64,000 nt of DNA from Croceicoccus mobilis (GTDB lineage Bacteria; Pseudomonadota; Alphaproteobacteria; Sphingomonadales; Sphingomonadaceae). A program made the position numbers and the translations under genes. Below, piece by piece: positions 18,729-28,038 of this stretch (positions within the stretch are counted from its first letter, which is position 1; every line of letters begins with the position of its first letter). The DNA lies in assembly GCF_001661965.1 (NCBI RefSeq), contig NZ_LYWZ01000022.1:558001-622000 (forward strand). The letters run 5' to 3'. Under the pieces are notes generated by a model. That model had not been told where the DNA came from, did no database searches, and saw only the letters and a list, made by a program, of their open reading frames with translations.

Positions 18729-19274
18729 ATGGCCGACGAAGGCAACATCCTCACCGACCTTGGCAATGGACCTGCTGGCGGCGCGGGCGACCCGCATGCG
18801 GGCAATGGCGCGGACACTTCCCCCGCGATCGGTCTTATTTCCCAGTACGTTAAGGACTTTTCGGTCGAGAACCCGAATTCGCCCAAGAGCTATCAGTGGA
18901 CCGACCAGCACGAGCTGGATGTCCAGTTCAACATCAATGCCACCGGCATCGACGAGGAAGTGAGCGAGGTCGCGCTGAAGGTCGTGATCACGTCCAAGAC
19001 GGCGCAGGGCACGGTCTATATCATCGAGCTCACCTATTGCGGCCTCATCGGCATGCGCAACGTGCCCGAAGCACAGGGCCACGCCTTCCTCTATGCCGAG
19101 GCACCGCGCATCCTGTTCCCCTTCGTGCGCCGAATCGTTTCGGACGCCGTGCGCGATGCGGGCTATCCGCCGCTGCTGCTCGATCCGATCGATTTCGCAG
19201 GGCTCTACCAGCAGCAGATGGAACAGCGCCGCCAGCAGCAGGCCGCCGCCGGCCAGCCGATGGGCGAAGCCTGA
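18729..19274 (+). CDS. secB: Protein-export chaperone SecB
   Basis: Binds unfolded preproteins and hands them to SecA. The 181-residue protein has a Gly/Asp-rich N-terminal extension of about 35 residues, then the SecB core with ISQYVKDFSVENPNSPKSY and the later PYLFPFVRR-like LFPFVRRIVSDAVRDAGYPP. The C-terminal tail is Gln-rich. The ATG at 18729 follows GAAAGAG. It probably forms a unit with murJ and trpS downstream on the same strand. Confidence 0.95.
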   Translation: MADEGNILTDLGNGPAGGAGDPHAGNGADTSPAIGLISQYVKDFSVENPNSPKSYQWTDQHELDVQFNINATGIDEEVSEVALKVVITSKTAQGTVYIIELTYCGLIGMRNVPEAQGHAFLYAEAPRILFPFVRRIVSDAVRDAGYPPLLLDPIDFAGLYQQQMEQRRQQQAAAGQPMGEA

Positions 19275-19299
19275 TCCCACGCACTGACGGGCCGGGCAC

Positions 19300-20892
19300 A
19301 TGAGCCTCGTCAAGAACGTCGGCACGATCGGCGGGCTGACCGCATTGTCGCGCGTGTTCGGATTCGCGCGCGACATGCTGCTCGCCCGCGTGCTGGGTGC
19401 AGGCGCGGCCGCTGACGCGTTCCAGCTCGCCTTCATCCTGCCCAACACCTTCCGCCGCCTGTTTGCCGAAGGCGCGTTTTCGGTCGCTTTTGTCCCGATG
19501 TATTCGCGCCGCCTCCATTCGGATGAAGGCGAGGAGGCGGCGAACCGTTTTGCCAATGACACGCTGGCCGTGTTCGTCTGGGTGCTTCTGGGTTTTTCCG
19601 CGCTTGCCATGCTGGCGATGCCGGGGATCGTGTGGCTGCTGGCCCGCGAATACCAGGAGGTGCCGGGGAAGTTCGAACTGGCGGTGACGCTTTCGACCAT
19701 CACCTTTCCCTATCTTGGCCTCGTCAGCCTTGTCGCAATGCTGTCGGGGCTCTTGAACGCGCGGTCGAAATTCGCGCCCGGCGCGTTCGTGCCGGTTCTC
19801 CTCAATATCGTGCTGATCACCGGATTGGGCGCTGGGTTCTATATCGGCCACACCGGGGGGAGCGAGGCGGCGATCGCCACCGCGCTGGCCATTTCGGTTC
19901 CGGCGGCAGGCGTTGCGCAGCTGTCCTATATGGCCTGGGCCGTTCGCAAGGCGGGGGTTCATCTGCGCATCACCCGCCCGCGTTTCACGCCCGAGGTCAA
20001 GCGGCTGGGCATGCTGATCCTGCCCGCCACCTTTGGCGCGGGGATCTATCAGATCAGCCAGTTCGTCGACACGTTTTTCGCGACCAGCCTGCCGCAGGGA
20101 TCGCTGACGCTGCTGAAGCTGGCGGACCGGCTGAACCAGATGCCGCTGGGCATTGTCGGCATTGCGCTGGGCACCGCGATCCTGCCGATGCTGGCGCGCC
20201 ATATCCAGACCGGCGACACTCGTGAAGCGCAGCGCCTGCAGGCCAATGCGGTGGAGATGGCGACCCTGCTCACCCTGCCCGCCGCCGCGGCGCTGGCGAT
20301 CTGCGCGCCTGCGTTCACCACCGCTTTTTTCGTCGGCGGCAAGATGACCGCAACCGATGGCCTCATCATGGGCCAGATCGTCATGGCGCTGGTCGCGGGG
20401 CTTCCCGCCTATGTGCTGGTCAAGGTGTTTCAGCCCGCCTTCTTCAGCCGGGAGGATACCAAGACCCCGGTCTGGATCGCGGGCGGTGCGCTGATCGTGA
20501 ATATCGCGATCAATTTCTATGTCGTGCCGCGTTACGGCATCGTCGGGCTGGCAGGCGCGACGGCGTTCACCTCGACGCTCAACGTGCTGACGCTCTACAC
20601 CATCTTGCAGGCGCGGGGCTGGTTCCATTTCACGTGGAAGCTGGCGGGCCGGATCGGGCGGCAGATCATCGCCAGCGCGGCGATGGGCGCGGTGCTCTGG
20701 CTGCTGGTGCCGCTGATGGCGGATCGCTATGGCGCCAGCGTCGTCGAACGGGTCTGGTCGCTGGCCGTGCTGGTGGGCGCAGGGGCCATCGTGTTCTTTG
20801 CGGTCGCGTGGATCATCGGCGCTATCGACAAGGACCTCATCGCGCAGCTACGGCGCAAGCGGGCGGCGAAAACCGCCAGACCTTCCGAATAA
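19300..20892 (+). CDS. murJ: Lipid II flippase MurJ
   Basis: Moves lipid II across the inner membrane for peptidoglycan synthesis. The 530-residue chain is strongly hydrophobic with about 14 predicted membrane helices. It begins with the family pattern [27 protein letters not shown] and contains [15 protein letters not shown], both hallmarks of MurJ/MviN. It starts 25 bases after secB stops and is followed 19 bases later by trpS, suggesting one operon. Confidence 0.96.
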   Translation: MSLVKNVGTIGGLTALSRVFGFARDMLLARVLGAGAAADAFQLAFILPNTFRRLFAEGAFSVAFVPMYSRRLHSDEGEEAANRFANDTLAVFVWVLLGFSALAMLAMPGIVWLLAREYQEVPGKFELAVTLSTITFPYLGLVSLVAMLSGLLNARSKFAPGAFVPVLLNIVLITGLGAGFYIGHTGGSEAAIATALAISVPAAGVAQLSYMAWAVRKAGVHLRITRPRFTPEVKRLGMLILPATFGAGIYQISQFVDTFFATSLPQGSLTLLKLADRLNQMPLGIVGIALGTAILPMLARHIQTGDTREAQRLQANAVEMATLLTLPAAAALAICAPAFTTAFFVGGKMTATDGLIMGQIVMALVAGLPAYVLVKVFQPAFFSREDTKTPVWIAGGALIVNIAINFYVVPRYGIVGLAGATAFTSTLNVLTLYTILQARGWFHFTWKLAGRIGRQIIASAAMGAVLWLLVPLMADRYGASVVERVWSLAVLVGAGAIVFFAVAWIIGAIDKDLIAQLRRKRAAKTARPSE

Positions 20893-20911
20893 GGCCAAAG
20901 AGGCAGCATTC

Positions 20912-21928
20912 ATGCGTATCGTTTCGGGCATCCAGCCCACCGGCAATCTCCACCTCGGCAATTACCTCGGCGCGATCCGCAACTGGGTGCGCCTGCAGGA
21001 ACAGGTGACGGCAGAGGGCGGCGAATGCTTCTTCTTCATCGCCGATCTGCACGCGATCTCGATGCCGCATGATGCATCGCAGCTGGCCGGTGCCACGCGT
21101 GAGATTGCCGCCGCCGTCATTGCCTGCGGCGTGGACGCGAACAAGTCCGCCGTCTTCAACCAGGCGCAAGTGCCCGCGCATGCAGAGCTGCAATGGCTTT
21201 TGAACGGCACCGCCCGCATGGGCTGGATGAACCGCATGACCCAATTCAAGGACAAGTCGGGCAAGAACCGCGAAGGGGCAAGCGTCGCGCTGTTTACCTA
21301 TCCGGTGCTGCAGGCTGCCGACGTGCTGTTGTATCAGGCGACGCATGTTCCGGTGGGCGAGGACCAGAAGCAGCATCTGGAGCTGGCCCGCGACATCGCG
21401 CAAAAGTTCAACAATGACTTCGCTTCTGAAGAAGATCCGGTCTTTACCCTGCCCGACCCGATGATCCCGCCCGAAGCGGCGCGGATCATGAGCCTGCGCG
21501 ACGGCACGGCCAAGATGAGCAAATCCGATCCTTCGGAAATGAGCCGGATCAATCTGAACGACGATCCCGATACCATGCTGAAAAAGATCAAGAAGGCGAA
21601 GACCGACCCCGAACCGCTGCCGTCTGAGGCCAAGGGGCTGGAAGGCCGTCCCGAGGCGCTGAACCTCGTTTCGATCTACGCCTCGGTCGCGGAGAAATCG
21701 GTCGCCGACGTGCTGGCCGAATTCGGCGGCGAGGGTTTCGGCAAGTTCAAGCCGGCGCTGGCCGAATTGCTGGTGGAGCATCTGCGCCCCATCTCCGAAC
21801 GCTTCAACGAGTTGAAGAAAGACGAAGAGCAGATCGACGCGATTCTTGCCCGAGGGGCCTTCCGTGCCCGCGAAGCAGCCGCACCGACGCTGGCGAATGC
21901 TTATAGTGCATTGGGGCTATTGCGCTAA
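20912..21928 (+). CDS. trpS: Tryptophanyl-tRNA synthetase
   Basis: Charges tRNA-Trp. The 338-residue class I synthetase has the HIGH-type motif in [13 protein letters not shown] and the KMSKS motif at AKMSKSDPS; bacterial length is about 330-350. The ATG at 20912 is used because the protein begins with the conserved [11 protein letters not shown]; the longer open frame overlaps murJ. Downstream lies a 180 bp promoter region for the DUF4136 gene. Confidence 0.96.
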   Translation: MRIVSGIQPTGNLHLGNYLGAIRNWVRLQEQVTAEGGECFFFIADLHAISMPHDASQLAGATREIAAAVIACGVDANKSAVFNQAQVPAHAELQWLLNGTARMGWMNRMTQFKDKSGKNREGASVALFTYPVLQAADVLLYQATHVPVGEDQKQHLELARDIAQKFNNDFASEEDPVFTLPDPMIPPEAARIMSLRDGTAKMSKSDPSEMSRINLNDDPDTMLKKIKKAKTDPEPLPSEAKGLEGRPEALNLVSIYASVAEKSVADVLAEFGGEGFGKFKPALAELLVEHLRPISERFNELKKDEEQIDAILARGAFRAREAAAPTLANAYSALGLLR

Positions 21929-21968
21929 GTTAATGGAATGCCACGGGAAAGGCGCGGGGCTGTTACAA

Positions 21969-21986
21969 ACATTCAACTGACATTCA
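21969..21986 (+). promoter_or_regulatory. Tandem ACATTCA repeats upstream of DUF4136 gene
   Basis: ACATTCA occurs at 21969-21975 and 21980-21986, exactly one helical turn (11 bp) apart. They sit inside the loop of a dyad formed by CGGGGCTG and CAGCCCCG. Direct repeats with this period are typical of OmpR/PhoB-family regulators (inference). Confidence 0.3.
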
Positions 21987-22108
21987 GCCCCGAATCGCTA
22001 CAAGATGTGCAATATCTGCGGCGTTTCGCGTTGTTTCTGTCAGCCTGTTATCAGCTTTGACGATCAGTCTGCCGCGAACGTCCAAGCGATTTTTCGGAGG
22101 CTTCGTCC

Positions 22109-22798
22109 ATGAATTCCCGCTGGTCCCCCAAGTCCGTCACGCGATGGGCCAAGCTGATTGCCGCGCCGCTGCTGATCGCGGGCGTCGCCGCCTGCGCCAC
22201 GCCGTTTCAGGCCGATGTCTCGCGCTTTCAGGCGCAGCTTCCCGCGCCTGACGGCAAGACTTTCGCCGTCGTCGCCGACGATCCGGCGCTGACGGGCGGT
22301 CTCGAATTCGCGACCTACGCCGATTATGTCGAGGAAGAGATGGCAGGGCTGGGCTATACGCAGGCTTCGCCCGAAACCGCCGACCTGCTGGTGCGCTTCG
22401 ACTATGGTGTCGACGATGGCCGCGAAAAGATCTTCACCTCGGCCTTCTCTCGCGATCCGTTCTATGATCCGTGGTATCGCGGCTATTACGGTCGCCGCTT
22501 CTATCGCAGCTCGGCATGGGGTTATGGCTGGTACGATCCGTTCTTCAGCCGCGGCCCGGATATCGACAGCGTAACCGTCTATACCAGCGGCATCGACCTC
22601 AAGATCGACCGCCGCGCCACGGGTGAACGGCTGTTCGAAGGCAAGGCCGAAGCGGTCTCGCGCTCCAATCGCCTGCAATATCTCGTGCCGAATCTCGTCG
22701 ATGCGATGTTCACCGATTTCCCGGGCAATTCGGGTGAGACGCTGCGCATTTCCATCGCACCGGAAGATCGCGCGAAAAAAGTGAAACGCGTCGACTGA
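22109..22798 (+). CDS. DUF4136 lipoprotein
   Basis: A 229-residue predicted outer-membrane or periplasmic lipoprotein. The signal sequence ends in a lipobox VAAC (Cys30). The mature part matches DUF4136: an early FAVVADDP strand, the YVEEEMAGLGYTQ helix with DLLVRFDYGVDDG, a Tyr/Arg/Gly/Trp-rich central stretch (YYGRRFYRSSAWGYGWYDPFF), and a C-terminal LVPNLVDAMFTDFPGNSG. Function is unknown. It is monocistronic, ending at a strong bidirectional terminator. Confidence 0.88.
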   Translation: MNSRWSPKSVTRWAKLIAAPLLIAGVAACATPFQADVSRFQAQLPAPDGKTFAVVADDPALTGGLEFATYADYVEEEMAGLGYTQASPETADLLVRFDYGVDDGREKIFTSAFSRDPFYDPWYRGYYGRRFYRSSAWGYGWYDPFFSRGPDIDSVTVYTSGIDLKIDRRATGERLFEGKAEAVSRSNRLQYLVPNLVDAMFTDFPGNSGETLRISIAPEDRAKKVKRVD

Positions 22799-22978
22799 TC
22801 AGACGTTGAAGTTTTGAAGCGCGCCGTCTCAGGGGCGGTGCGTTTCCCCGCAGGGGCGGGCTCCATTGCAGAGGCCACACCCGTTCCTGTTCCTGCCCGG
22901 CCGTTGAGATATTTTGCCCTGTCCCCCTTGGGCGATCGGATCATTGAGGGACGGTCGGGCTTTTTTGAAAAACATAAG

Positions 22979-23019
22979 TGAAAAGACCCGGCAGGCCTTG
23001 TGCTTGCCGGGTCTTTTCA
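22979..23019. terminator. Bidirectional terminator, DUF4136 gene and dut
   Basis: TGAAAAGACCCGGCA (22979-22993) pairs perfectly over 15 bp with 23005-23019 across an 11-base loop. A and T runs flank the GC stem on both strands, so it can end both convergent transcripts. Confidence 0.85.
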
Positions 23020-23040
23020 TCTTCGCGTCAGGAATGGCGT

Positions 23041-23532
23041 TCAGCCATGCCCCTTGTCGATGGGGTCGACGCTGGCCGCGCCGAAACCGGTGGAGCCAAA
23101 GCCCCGTGCCCCGCGCTTTGTGTCGTCGAGATGCTCGACCTTAAGCCAGCTGGCCTGCACCACCGGGGCCAGCACCGCCTGCGCGATGCGGTCACCGCGC
23201 GCGACCTCGTATGGCTCCATGCCGTGGTTGATCAGGATGACCTTCAGCTCGCCGCGATAGTCGGAATCGATGGTGCCCGGCGTATTGGGCACGGTGATCC
23301 CGTGCTTTAGCGCCAGCCCCGAACGGGGACGGATCTGGATTTCGTATCCTTCGGGGATCGCCATGGCGAGGCCGGTCGCCACCGCCACGCGTTCGCCGGG
23401 ATTGATGATCCGGTCCTCGGCAGAGACCACATCCATCCCCGCCGCGCCATCGGTGGCATAGCTGGGGAGCGGCAAATCGTCGTTTCCGGGAAGCCGCATC
23501 ACGGGAACGGGAACAGGCTCATGCGGTTTCAT
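23041..23532 (-). CDS. dut: Deoxyuridine triphosphatase
   Basis: Hydrolyses dUTP to dUMP, keeping uracil out of DNA. The 163 residues carry the five trimeric dUTPase motifs: [42 protein letters not shown] and the C-terminal [12 protein letters not shown] that closes the active site. The ATG at 23532 overlaps the coaBC stop by four bases, marking it as the last gene of the mutM-ubiE-ubiB-coaBC-dut run. Confidence 0.96.
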   Translation of the reverse strand: MKPHEPVPVPVMRLPGNDDLPLPSYATDGAAGMDVVSAEDRIINPGERVAVATGLAMAIPEGYEIQIRPRSGLALKHGITVPNTPGTIDSDYRGELKVILINHGMEPYEVARGDRIAQAVLAPVVQASWLKVEHLDDTKRGARGFGSTGFGAASVDPIDKGHG

Positions 23533-24764
23533 CGCTCTTCCTTCATGCAATGGCTGGCGATGCGCTCGACCAGCGCATGTGCGACCTCGCCCTTGGGCAT
23601 GGGCTGCCAGTCTTCCACCCCGCTCGCCGTGACGAGATGGACCGTATTGGCATCGCCGCCCATCACGTCACCCGACACGTCATTGGCAACGATCCAGTCG
23701 GCGCCCTTGCGGGTGCGCTTGGCCTGCGCATGGGCGACGACGTCATGGGTTTCGGCGGCAAAACCGATCAGCAGGTGCGGGCGCGCAGGCGATGCGGCCA
23801 CGCTTTTCAAGATGTCCGGGTTCTCGGCCAGGGAAAGCGGCGGCACCTCGCCCGATCCGTCCTTCTTGATCTTTTGCCCGGCGGTATCGGCGGCGCGCCA
23901 GTCGGCGACAGCGGCGACCATGATGGCGACATCGGCGGGCAGTGCCCCATTCACCGCGTCCAGCATTTCGCGCGCGGATTCGACGTCATAGCGATCGACT
24001 CCCGGCGGCGTTTCCAGATGCACCGGCCCCGCGACCAAGGTGACCCGCGCACCAGCGGCAGCGGCGGCAGCGGCAATGGCAAAGCCCTGCTTCCCGCTCG
24101 ACCGGTTGGCGATATAGCGCACCGGGTCGATGGGTTCATGCGTGGGGCCAGCGGTCACCAGCACATGGCGGCCATGCAACGACCGATGGTTTTCTCCCGC
24201 AAAATCGGGCTGTCCCGCCAGAGGGTCGGCCGTGCCAAAACTGCTGATCGCCTGCCAGATGGCGGCGGGATCGGGCAGGCGGCCTGCACCGAATTCGCCG
24301 CAAGCCATCGGGCCTTCGTCGGGCTCCATGACCGTGATGCCATCGGCGCGAAGCTGCTTCACATTGCGCTGGGTTGCTGGATGCTCCCACATGCGCACGT
24401 TCATGGCTGGAACGGCCAGCACGGGCTTATCCGTCGCCAGCAGCAGCGTGGTGGCAAGATCATCGGCAATGCCGCCAGCCATCTTCGCCATCAGGTTCGC
24501 GGTCGCGGGGCACACCACCACCAGATCGGCCTCCCGGCTGAGCTGGATATGGCCCATCTCGGCCTCGTTCTTCAGGTCCCAGAGCGTGGTGTAGACGGGA
24601 TTTTCCGACAGCGCCGCCAGCGTCATCGGGGTCACGAACTGCTGCCCGCTTTCCGTGACGACGCAGGTCACCTCGCCCCCGCCTTTACGGATCAGGCGGA
24701 CGAGTTCGCACGCCTTATAGGCCGCGATGCCGCCACCGATGATGAGGAGAACTTTCTTGCCCAT
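23529..24764 (-). CDS. coaBC: Bifunctional CoaBC (PPC decarboxylase / PPC synthetase)
   Basis: Carries out two consecutive steps of coenzyme A synthesis, coupling 4'-phosphopantothenate to cysteine and decarboxylating the product. In the 411-residue chain, the N-terminal CoaC flavoprotein domain has [14 protein letters not shown] and the [14 protein letters not shown] motif. The C-terminal CoaB domain has [25 protein letters not shown] and a later KIKK segment. It starts with ATG nine bases after ubiB ends. Confidence 0.96.
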   Translation of the reverse strand: MGKKVLLIIGGGIAAYKACELVRLIRKGGGEVTCVVTESGQQFVTPMTLAALSENPVYTTLWDLKNEAEMGHIQLSREADLVVVCPATANLMAKMAGGIADDLATTLLLATDKPVLAVPAMNVRMWEHPATQRNVKQLRADGITVMEPDEGPMACGEFGAGRLPDPAAIWQAISSFGTADPLAGQPDFAGENHRSLHGRHVLVTAGPTHEPIDPVRYIANRSSGKQGFAIAAAAAAAGARVTLVAGPVHLETPPGVDRYDVESAREMLDAVNGALPADVAIMVAAVADWRAADTAGQKIKKDGSGEVPPLSLAENPDILKSVAASPARPHLLIGFAAETHDVVAHAQAKRTRKGADWIVANDVSGDVMGGDANTVHLVTASGVEDWQPMPKGEVAHALVERIASHCMKEER

Positions 24765-24773
24765 GGCCGCAGC

Positions 24774-26339
24774 CTAGCCGATCCAGCCTGCGAATACAGC
24801 GCCATAGACTGCCGCTGCGCCAACCGCCGCGCTGACGAGATAGGGGAAGAGAGAACCGCCGCTCCCGGCTTTTCTCGCCTTCCTTTCCCAGACCAGCTCG
24901 ACCTCGGGCAAAGGCGGCGGTTCGGGGGCGCCGCCGCGGGCGGGAAATTGTTCTTCGATCCGGCGGACGAGGTCGGGGATCCTGAGCAGCGTCTCGGTAT
25001 CCTTGCGGATGCGGTCGGCGATAAAGGATTCGGGGCCAAGTTCGTCCCGGATCCATTCCTTCACGAAAGGCGCTGCCGTATCCCACAGGTTGATGCCGGG
25101 ATCCAATGATGTCGCCAGCCCTTCGACCATGACCATCGTCTTTTGCAGGAGCAGCAGGTGCGGCTGTGTCTGCATGTCGAAATCGCGGGTGATGGCGAAT
25201 AATCCGTCCAGCATCTGACCGACCGAAAGTTCGGATACCGGCTTGCCGCGCATCGGTTCGCCCACGGCGCGCAAAGCGGTGGCAAAATCGTCGACCGAAT
25301 GGTGGCTGGGCACATATTGCGCCTCGAAATGAATCTCGGCCACGCGGCGGTAATTGCCGGTGGTCAGGCCGTATAGAATCTCGGCCAGCCATGCGCGGGC
25401 GCGGCGGTCGATGCGGCCCATGATGCCGAAATCGATGGCGACGATGGTGCCGTCGGCATCGACGAACAGGTTCCCCTGGTGCATATCGGCATGGAAGAAC
25501 CCGCCGCTGATCGCCTGACGCAAAAACGCCAGTACCAGCCGCTGCGCCAGATCAGGGAGATTGTGGCCTGCTGCGCGCAGCCCTTCGCGGTCCGACAGTT
25601 TCAGCCCGTCGATCCATTCGATCGTCATCACGCGGCCATTGGTGCGGTCCCAGTCGATATCCGGCACGCGAAAACCGGGCACCGCGGTCATGGACTGGGC
25701 CAGCTCGCTCGCCGATGCCGCCTCGCGCCGCAGGTCCAGCTCACGGCTGGTCCAGCGTTTGAAATTGGCGATGGTGAGGCGCGGGCGCAGGCGTTTGGCT
25801 TCACCGCCCAGCCCCTCCAGATGGGCGGCGGCCCATTCATAGGTCTCAATATCGCGGTTGAACTGCTCGCGTATGCCGGGGCGCAGCACCTTGACCGCAA
25901 CGGTGCGGCCATCGGTGGTAATCGCCTTGTGCACCTGTGCGATCGACGCCGCGCCCACGGGCACAGGGTCGATGCTGTCGTACAGATCCTCGATCGGGCG
26001 CTCGAAGCTCGTCTCGATCTGCCTCTTGATCGCCTCGAAATCGACCGGCGGCAGGCTGTCCTGCAGCGAGAGCAGGTTCTTGACCGCGTCCTCGCTGACA
26101 AGGTCGGGGCGGGTTGCCAGCGTCTGGCCGAACTTGATCGCGGCGGGACCGATTTTCTGGAAGGCGGCGGCGTAATCGGGGTCGCGCTGCTTCACCGTGA
26201 ACAGGCTGAAGATGCTGATCAGGCGCTTTACGGGCAGCGGCGTGTTGGGATCGCGCTCGATCCCGCGCAGCGCGCCATATCGCGCCAGCGTGCGCGCCCA
26301 TTTGCCAAGGCGCCAGATATGCGTTGCGGGTCTGGTCAC
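24774..26339 (-). CDS. ubiB: Ubiquinone biosynthesis regulatory kinase-like UbiB
   Basis: An atypical kinase-like ATPase needed for ubiquinone synthesis, associated with the inner membrane. Of 521 residues, the KxGQ motif is seen in AAIKFGQTLATRPD, followed by the Ala-rich ATP loop region and the catalytic HADMHQGNLFVDADG. Two hydrophobic C-terminal helices anchor it. The GTG at 26339 is preferred because it lies seven bases after the ubiE stop; an ATG at 26414 would overlap ubiE by 68 bases. Confidence 0.94.
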   Translation of the reverse strand: MTRPATHIWRLGKWARTLARYGALRGIERDPNTPLPVKRLISIFSLFTVKQRDPDYAAAFQKIGPAAIKFGQTLATRPDLVSEDAVKNLLSLQDSLPPVDFEAIKRQIETSFERPIEDLYDSIDPVPVGAASIAQVHKAITTDGRTVAVKVLRPGIREQFNRDIETYEWAAAHLEGLGGEAKRLRPRLTIANFKRWTSRELDLRREAASASELAQSMTAVPGFRVPDIDWDRTNGRVMTIEWIDGLKLSDREGLRAAGHNLPDLAQRLVLAFLRQAISGGFFHADMHQGNLFVDADGTIVAIDFGIMGRIDRRARAWLAEILYGLTTGNYRRVAEIHFEAQYVPSHHSVDDFATALRAVGEPMRGKPVSELSVGQMLDGLFAITRDFDMQTQPHLLLLQKTMVMVEGLATSLDPGINLWDTAAPFVKEWIRDELGPESFIADRIRKDTETLLRIPDLVRRIEEQFPARGGAPEPPPLPEVELVWERKARKAGSGGSLFPYLVSAAVGAAAVYGAVFAGWIG

Positions 26340-26346
26340 GGCTGTA

Positions 26347-27099
26347 TCAGATCTTCCAGCCCGAATGGATCGCGACAAGGCCGCCCATGATCGGCTCCAC
26401 CCTCGTCTGAACAAAGCCGGCCTTGCGGATCATGGCTTCGAATTCGGGCATGGGCGGGAAACGGCGGATCGATTCGATGAGATAGCGATAGCTGTCTTCA
26501 TCCCCTGCGATCATCTTGCCGATCTGCGGCACGAGCTTGTGCGAGTAATTGTCGTAGACTTCCTTGAACCCCGGCCATGTCGTGGTCGAAAACTCAAGGC
26601 AGAAGAAGCGCCCGCCATGCTTCAAGACGCGATAGGCCTCAGCCAATGCGCGGTCGATATGGGTGACGTTCCGGATACCGAATGCGATGGTATAGGCGTC
26701 GAACTGGCGATCCGGGAAGTTCAGCTCCTCGGCGTTCTGGCAGGACCAGACGAAATCGGTCAGCCCCTTTTTCACCGCTCGCTCAAGCCCGACGTCGAGC
26801 ATGTCCTGGTTGATGTCCGAAACGGTGATTTCGGCCCCCGATGGCGCCATGCGAAAGGCGATGTCGCCCGTGCCGCCCGCCATGTCGAGAATGCGTTCAC
26901 CCGCACGCGGCTTCACCCGGCGCACGAAGCGATCCTTCCAGAGCCGGTGCATGCCGCCCGACATCGCATCGTTCATGATGTCGTATTTCTTCGCCACGCC
27001 CGAGAAGACGGCGCCGACGCGCACGATTTTCTCTTCTGCCGGGATTTCTTCATAGCCGAAGGAGGCGGTGGCGGTATCGGGGCTGCTGTCCGTGGTCAT
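26347..27099 (-). CDS. ubiE: Demethylmenaquinone/2-polyprenyl-6-methoxy-1,4-benzoquinol methyltransferase UbiE
   Basis: The C-methyltransferase of ubiquinone synthesis, SAM dependent. The 250 residues show FSGVAKKYDIMNDAMSGGMHRLWKD, which is a UbiE signature, the SAM motif LDMAGGTGDIAFR, and the second signature RVLKHGGRFFCLEFS. C-terminal residues end with the usual GLVAIHSGWKI. It follows mutM by 52 bases and precedes ubiB by seven. Confidence 0.97.
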   Translation of the reverse strand: MTTDSSPDTATASFGYEEIPAEEKIVRVGAVFSGVAKKYDIMNDAMSGGMHRLWKDRFVRRVKPRAGERILDMAGGTGDIAFRMAPSGAEITVSDINQDMLDVGLERAVKKGLTDFVWSCQNAEELNFPDRQFDAYTIAFGIRNVTHIDRALAEAYRVLKHGGRFFCLEFSTTTWPGFKEVYDNYSHKLVPQIGKMIAGDEDSYRYLIESIRRFPPMPEFEAMIRKAGFVQTRVEPIMGGLVAIHSGWKI

Positions 27100-27151
27100 G
27101 GCTGGCGGTTTAGGGCCTTCTATCGCTCAGGCAAAGGAAAAGAGGCGGCTT

Positions 27152-27964
27152 TTATTTCTGGCATTTGCGGCACCAGAATGTGGAGCGTCCGCCTTGGACA
27201 AAACGCTCGACCGTGCCGCCGCAATGGCAGGGCTGTCCCTCGCGGCCATAGACGCGCCAGCTGGTGGCGAAATAGCCCAGCTCGCCATCGGGTTTGGCAT
27301 AATCGCGCATCGACGATCCGCCCGCCGCGATGGATTCATTGAGCACATCGCGGATCGCGGGAACAAGCAGCTTCAGCTTTGGCAGGCTGACGGCGCCCGC
27401 CGGCTTGTCCGGGCGGATCCCGGCGCGGTGCAAAGCCTCGCACACATAGATATTGCCCAGCCCGGCGACGAGGCGCTGGTCGAGCAGCGCCACTTTGACT
27501 GCCGTGATCTTGCCCGCAAAGGCGCGTTTCAGGTGCTGCGGCGTGAGATCGGGGCCAAGCGGTTCCGGCCCTATCGCGGCAAAGGGTGCGAACTGGTCCA
27601 GCGCCGCCTCATCCACCAGATCGACCGAGCCGAAACGGCGGGCATCGTTCAGGGCCAACACATGGCCTGCACCTGTCTCCAGCACCAGATGGTCATGCTT
27701 GCCGATCTCTTCGGGATCGATCCGCCAGCGCCCGCTCATGCCAAGGTGGAAGATCATCGCCTGCTGCCGGTCGAGATGGATGAGGCCATATTTGGCGCGG
27801 CGCGACAGATGGGTGACCTTTGCGCCCGTCAGCACCTGCACCAGATCGGGCGGGAACGGGCGGCGCAGATCCGGACGATTGACGCGGGCGCGGGCGATCG
27901 TCTCGCCTTCCAGAAATCCGGCAAGGCCGCGAATCGTCGTCTCTACTTCGGGAAGTTCAGGCAT
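27152..27964 (-). CDS. mutM: Formamidopyrimidine-DNA glycosylase
   Basis: Removes oxidised purines such as 8-oxoguanine and nicks the abasic strand. The start at 27964 gives the obligatory N terminus PELPEVET, where Pro2 is the nucleophile and Glu3 the acid; 14 open codons upstream must be excluded. The 270 residues include the helix-two-turn-helix and a C-terminal zinc finger with an unusual C-x-C first pair (QPCHCGG) and a normal C-x2-C second pair. It is the first gene of the minus-strand run ending in dut, downstream of dnaA. Confidence 0.96.
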   Translation of the reverse strand: MPELPEVETTIRGLAGFLEGETIARARVNRPDLRRPFPPDLVQVLTGAKVTHLSRRAKYGLIHLDRQQAMIFHLGMSGRWRIDPEEIGKHDHLVLETGAGHVLALNDARRFGSVDLVDEAALDQFAPFAAIGPEPLGPDLTPQHLKRAFAGKITAVKVALLDQRLVAGLGNIYVCEALHRAGIRPDKPAGAVSLPKLKLLVPAIRDVLNESIAAGGSSMRDYAKPDGELGYFATSWRVYGREGQPCHCGGTVERFVQGGRSTFWCRKCQK

Positions 27965-28038
27965 GCGGGCCAATATATAAGGGCGGCACCCGCGCTTTGC
28001 GAGCACCGCCCTTATCGGTTTTCATGTGACTAGATCGA

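Noticed and set aside
19045-20628. 527-codon minus-strand ORF opposite secB and murJ
   Set aside because: Antisense to two well-supported genes, with biased Arg/Gln/His composition and no domain.
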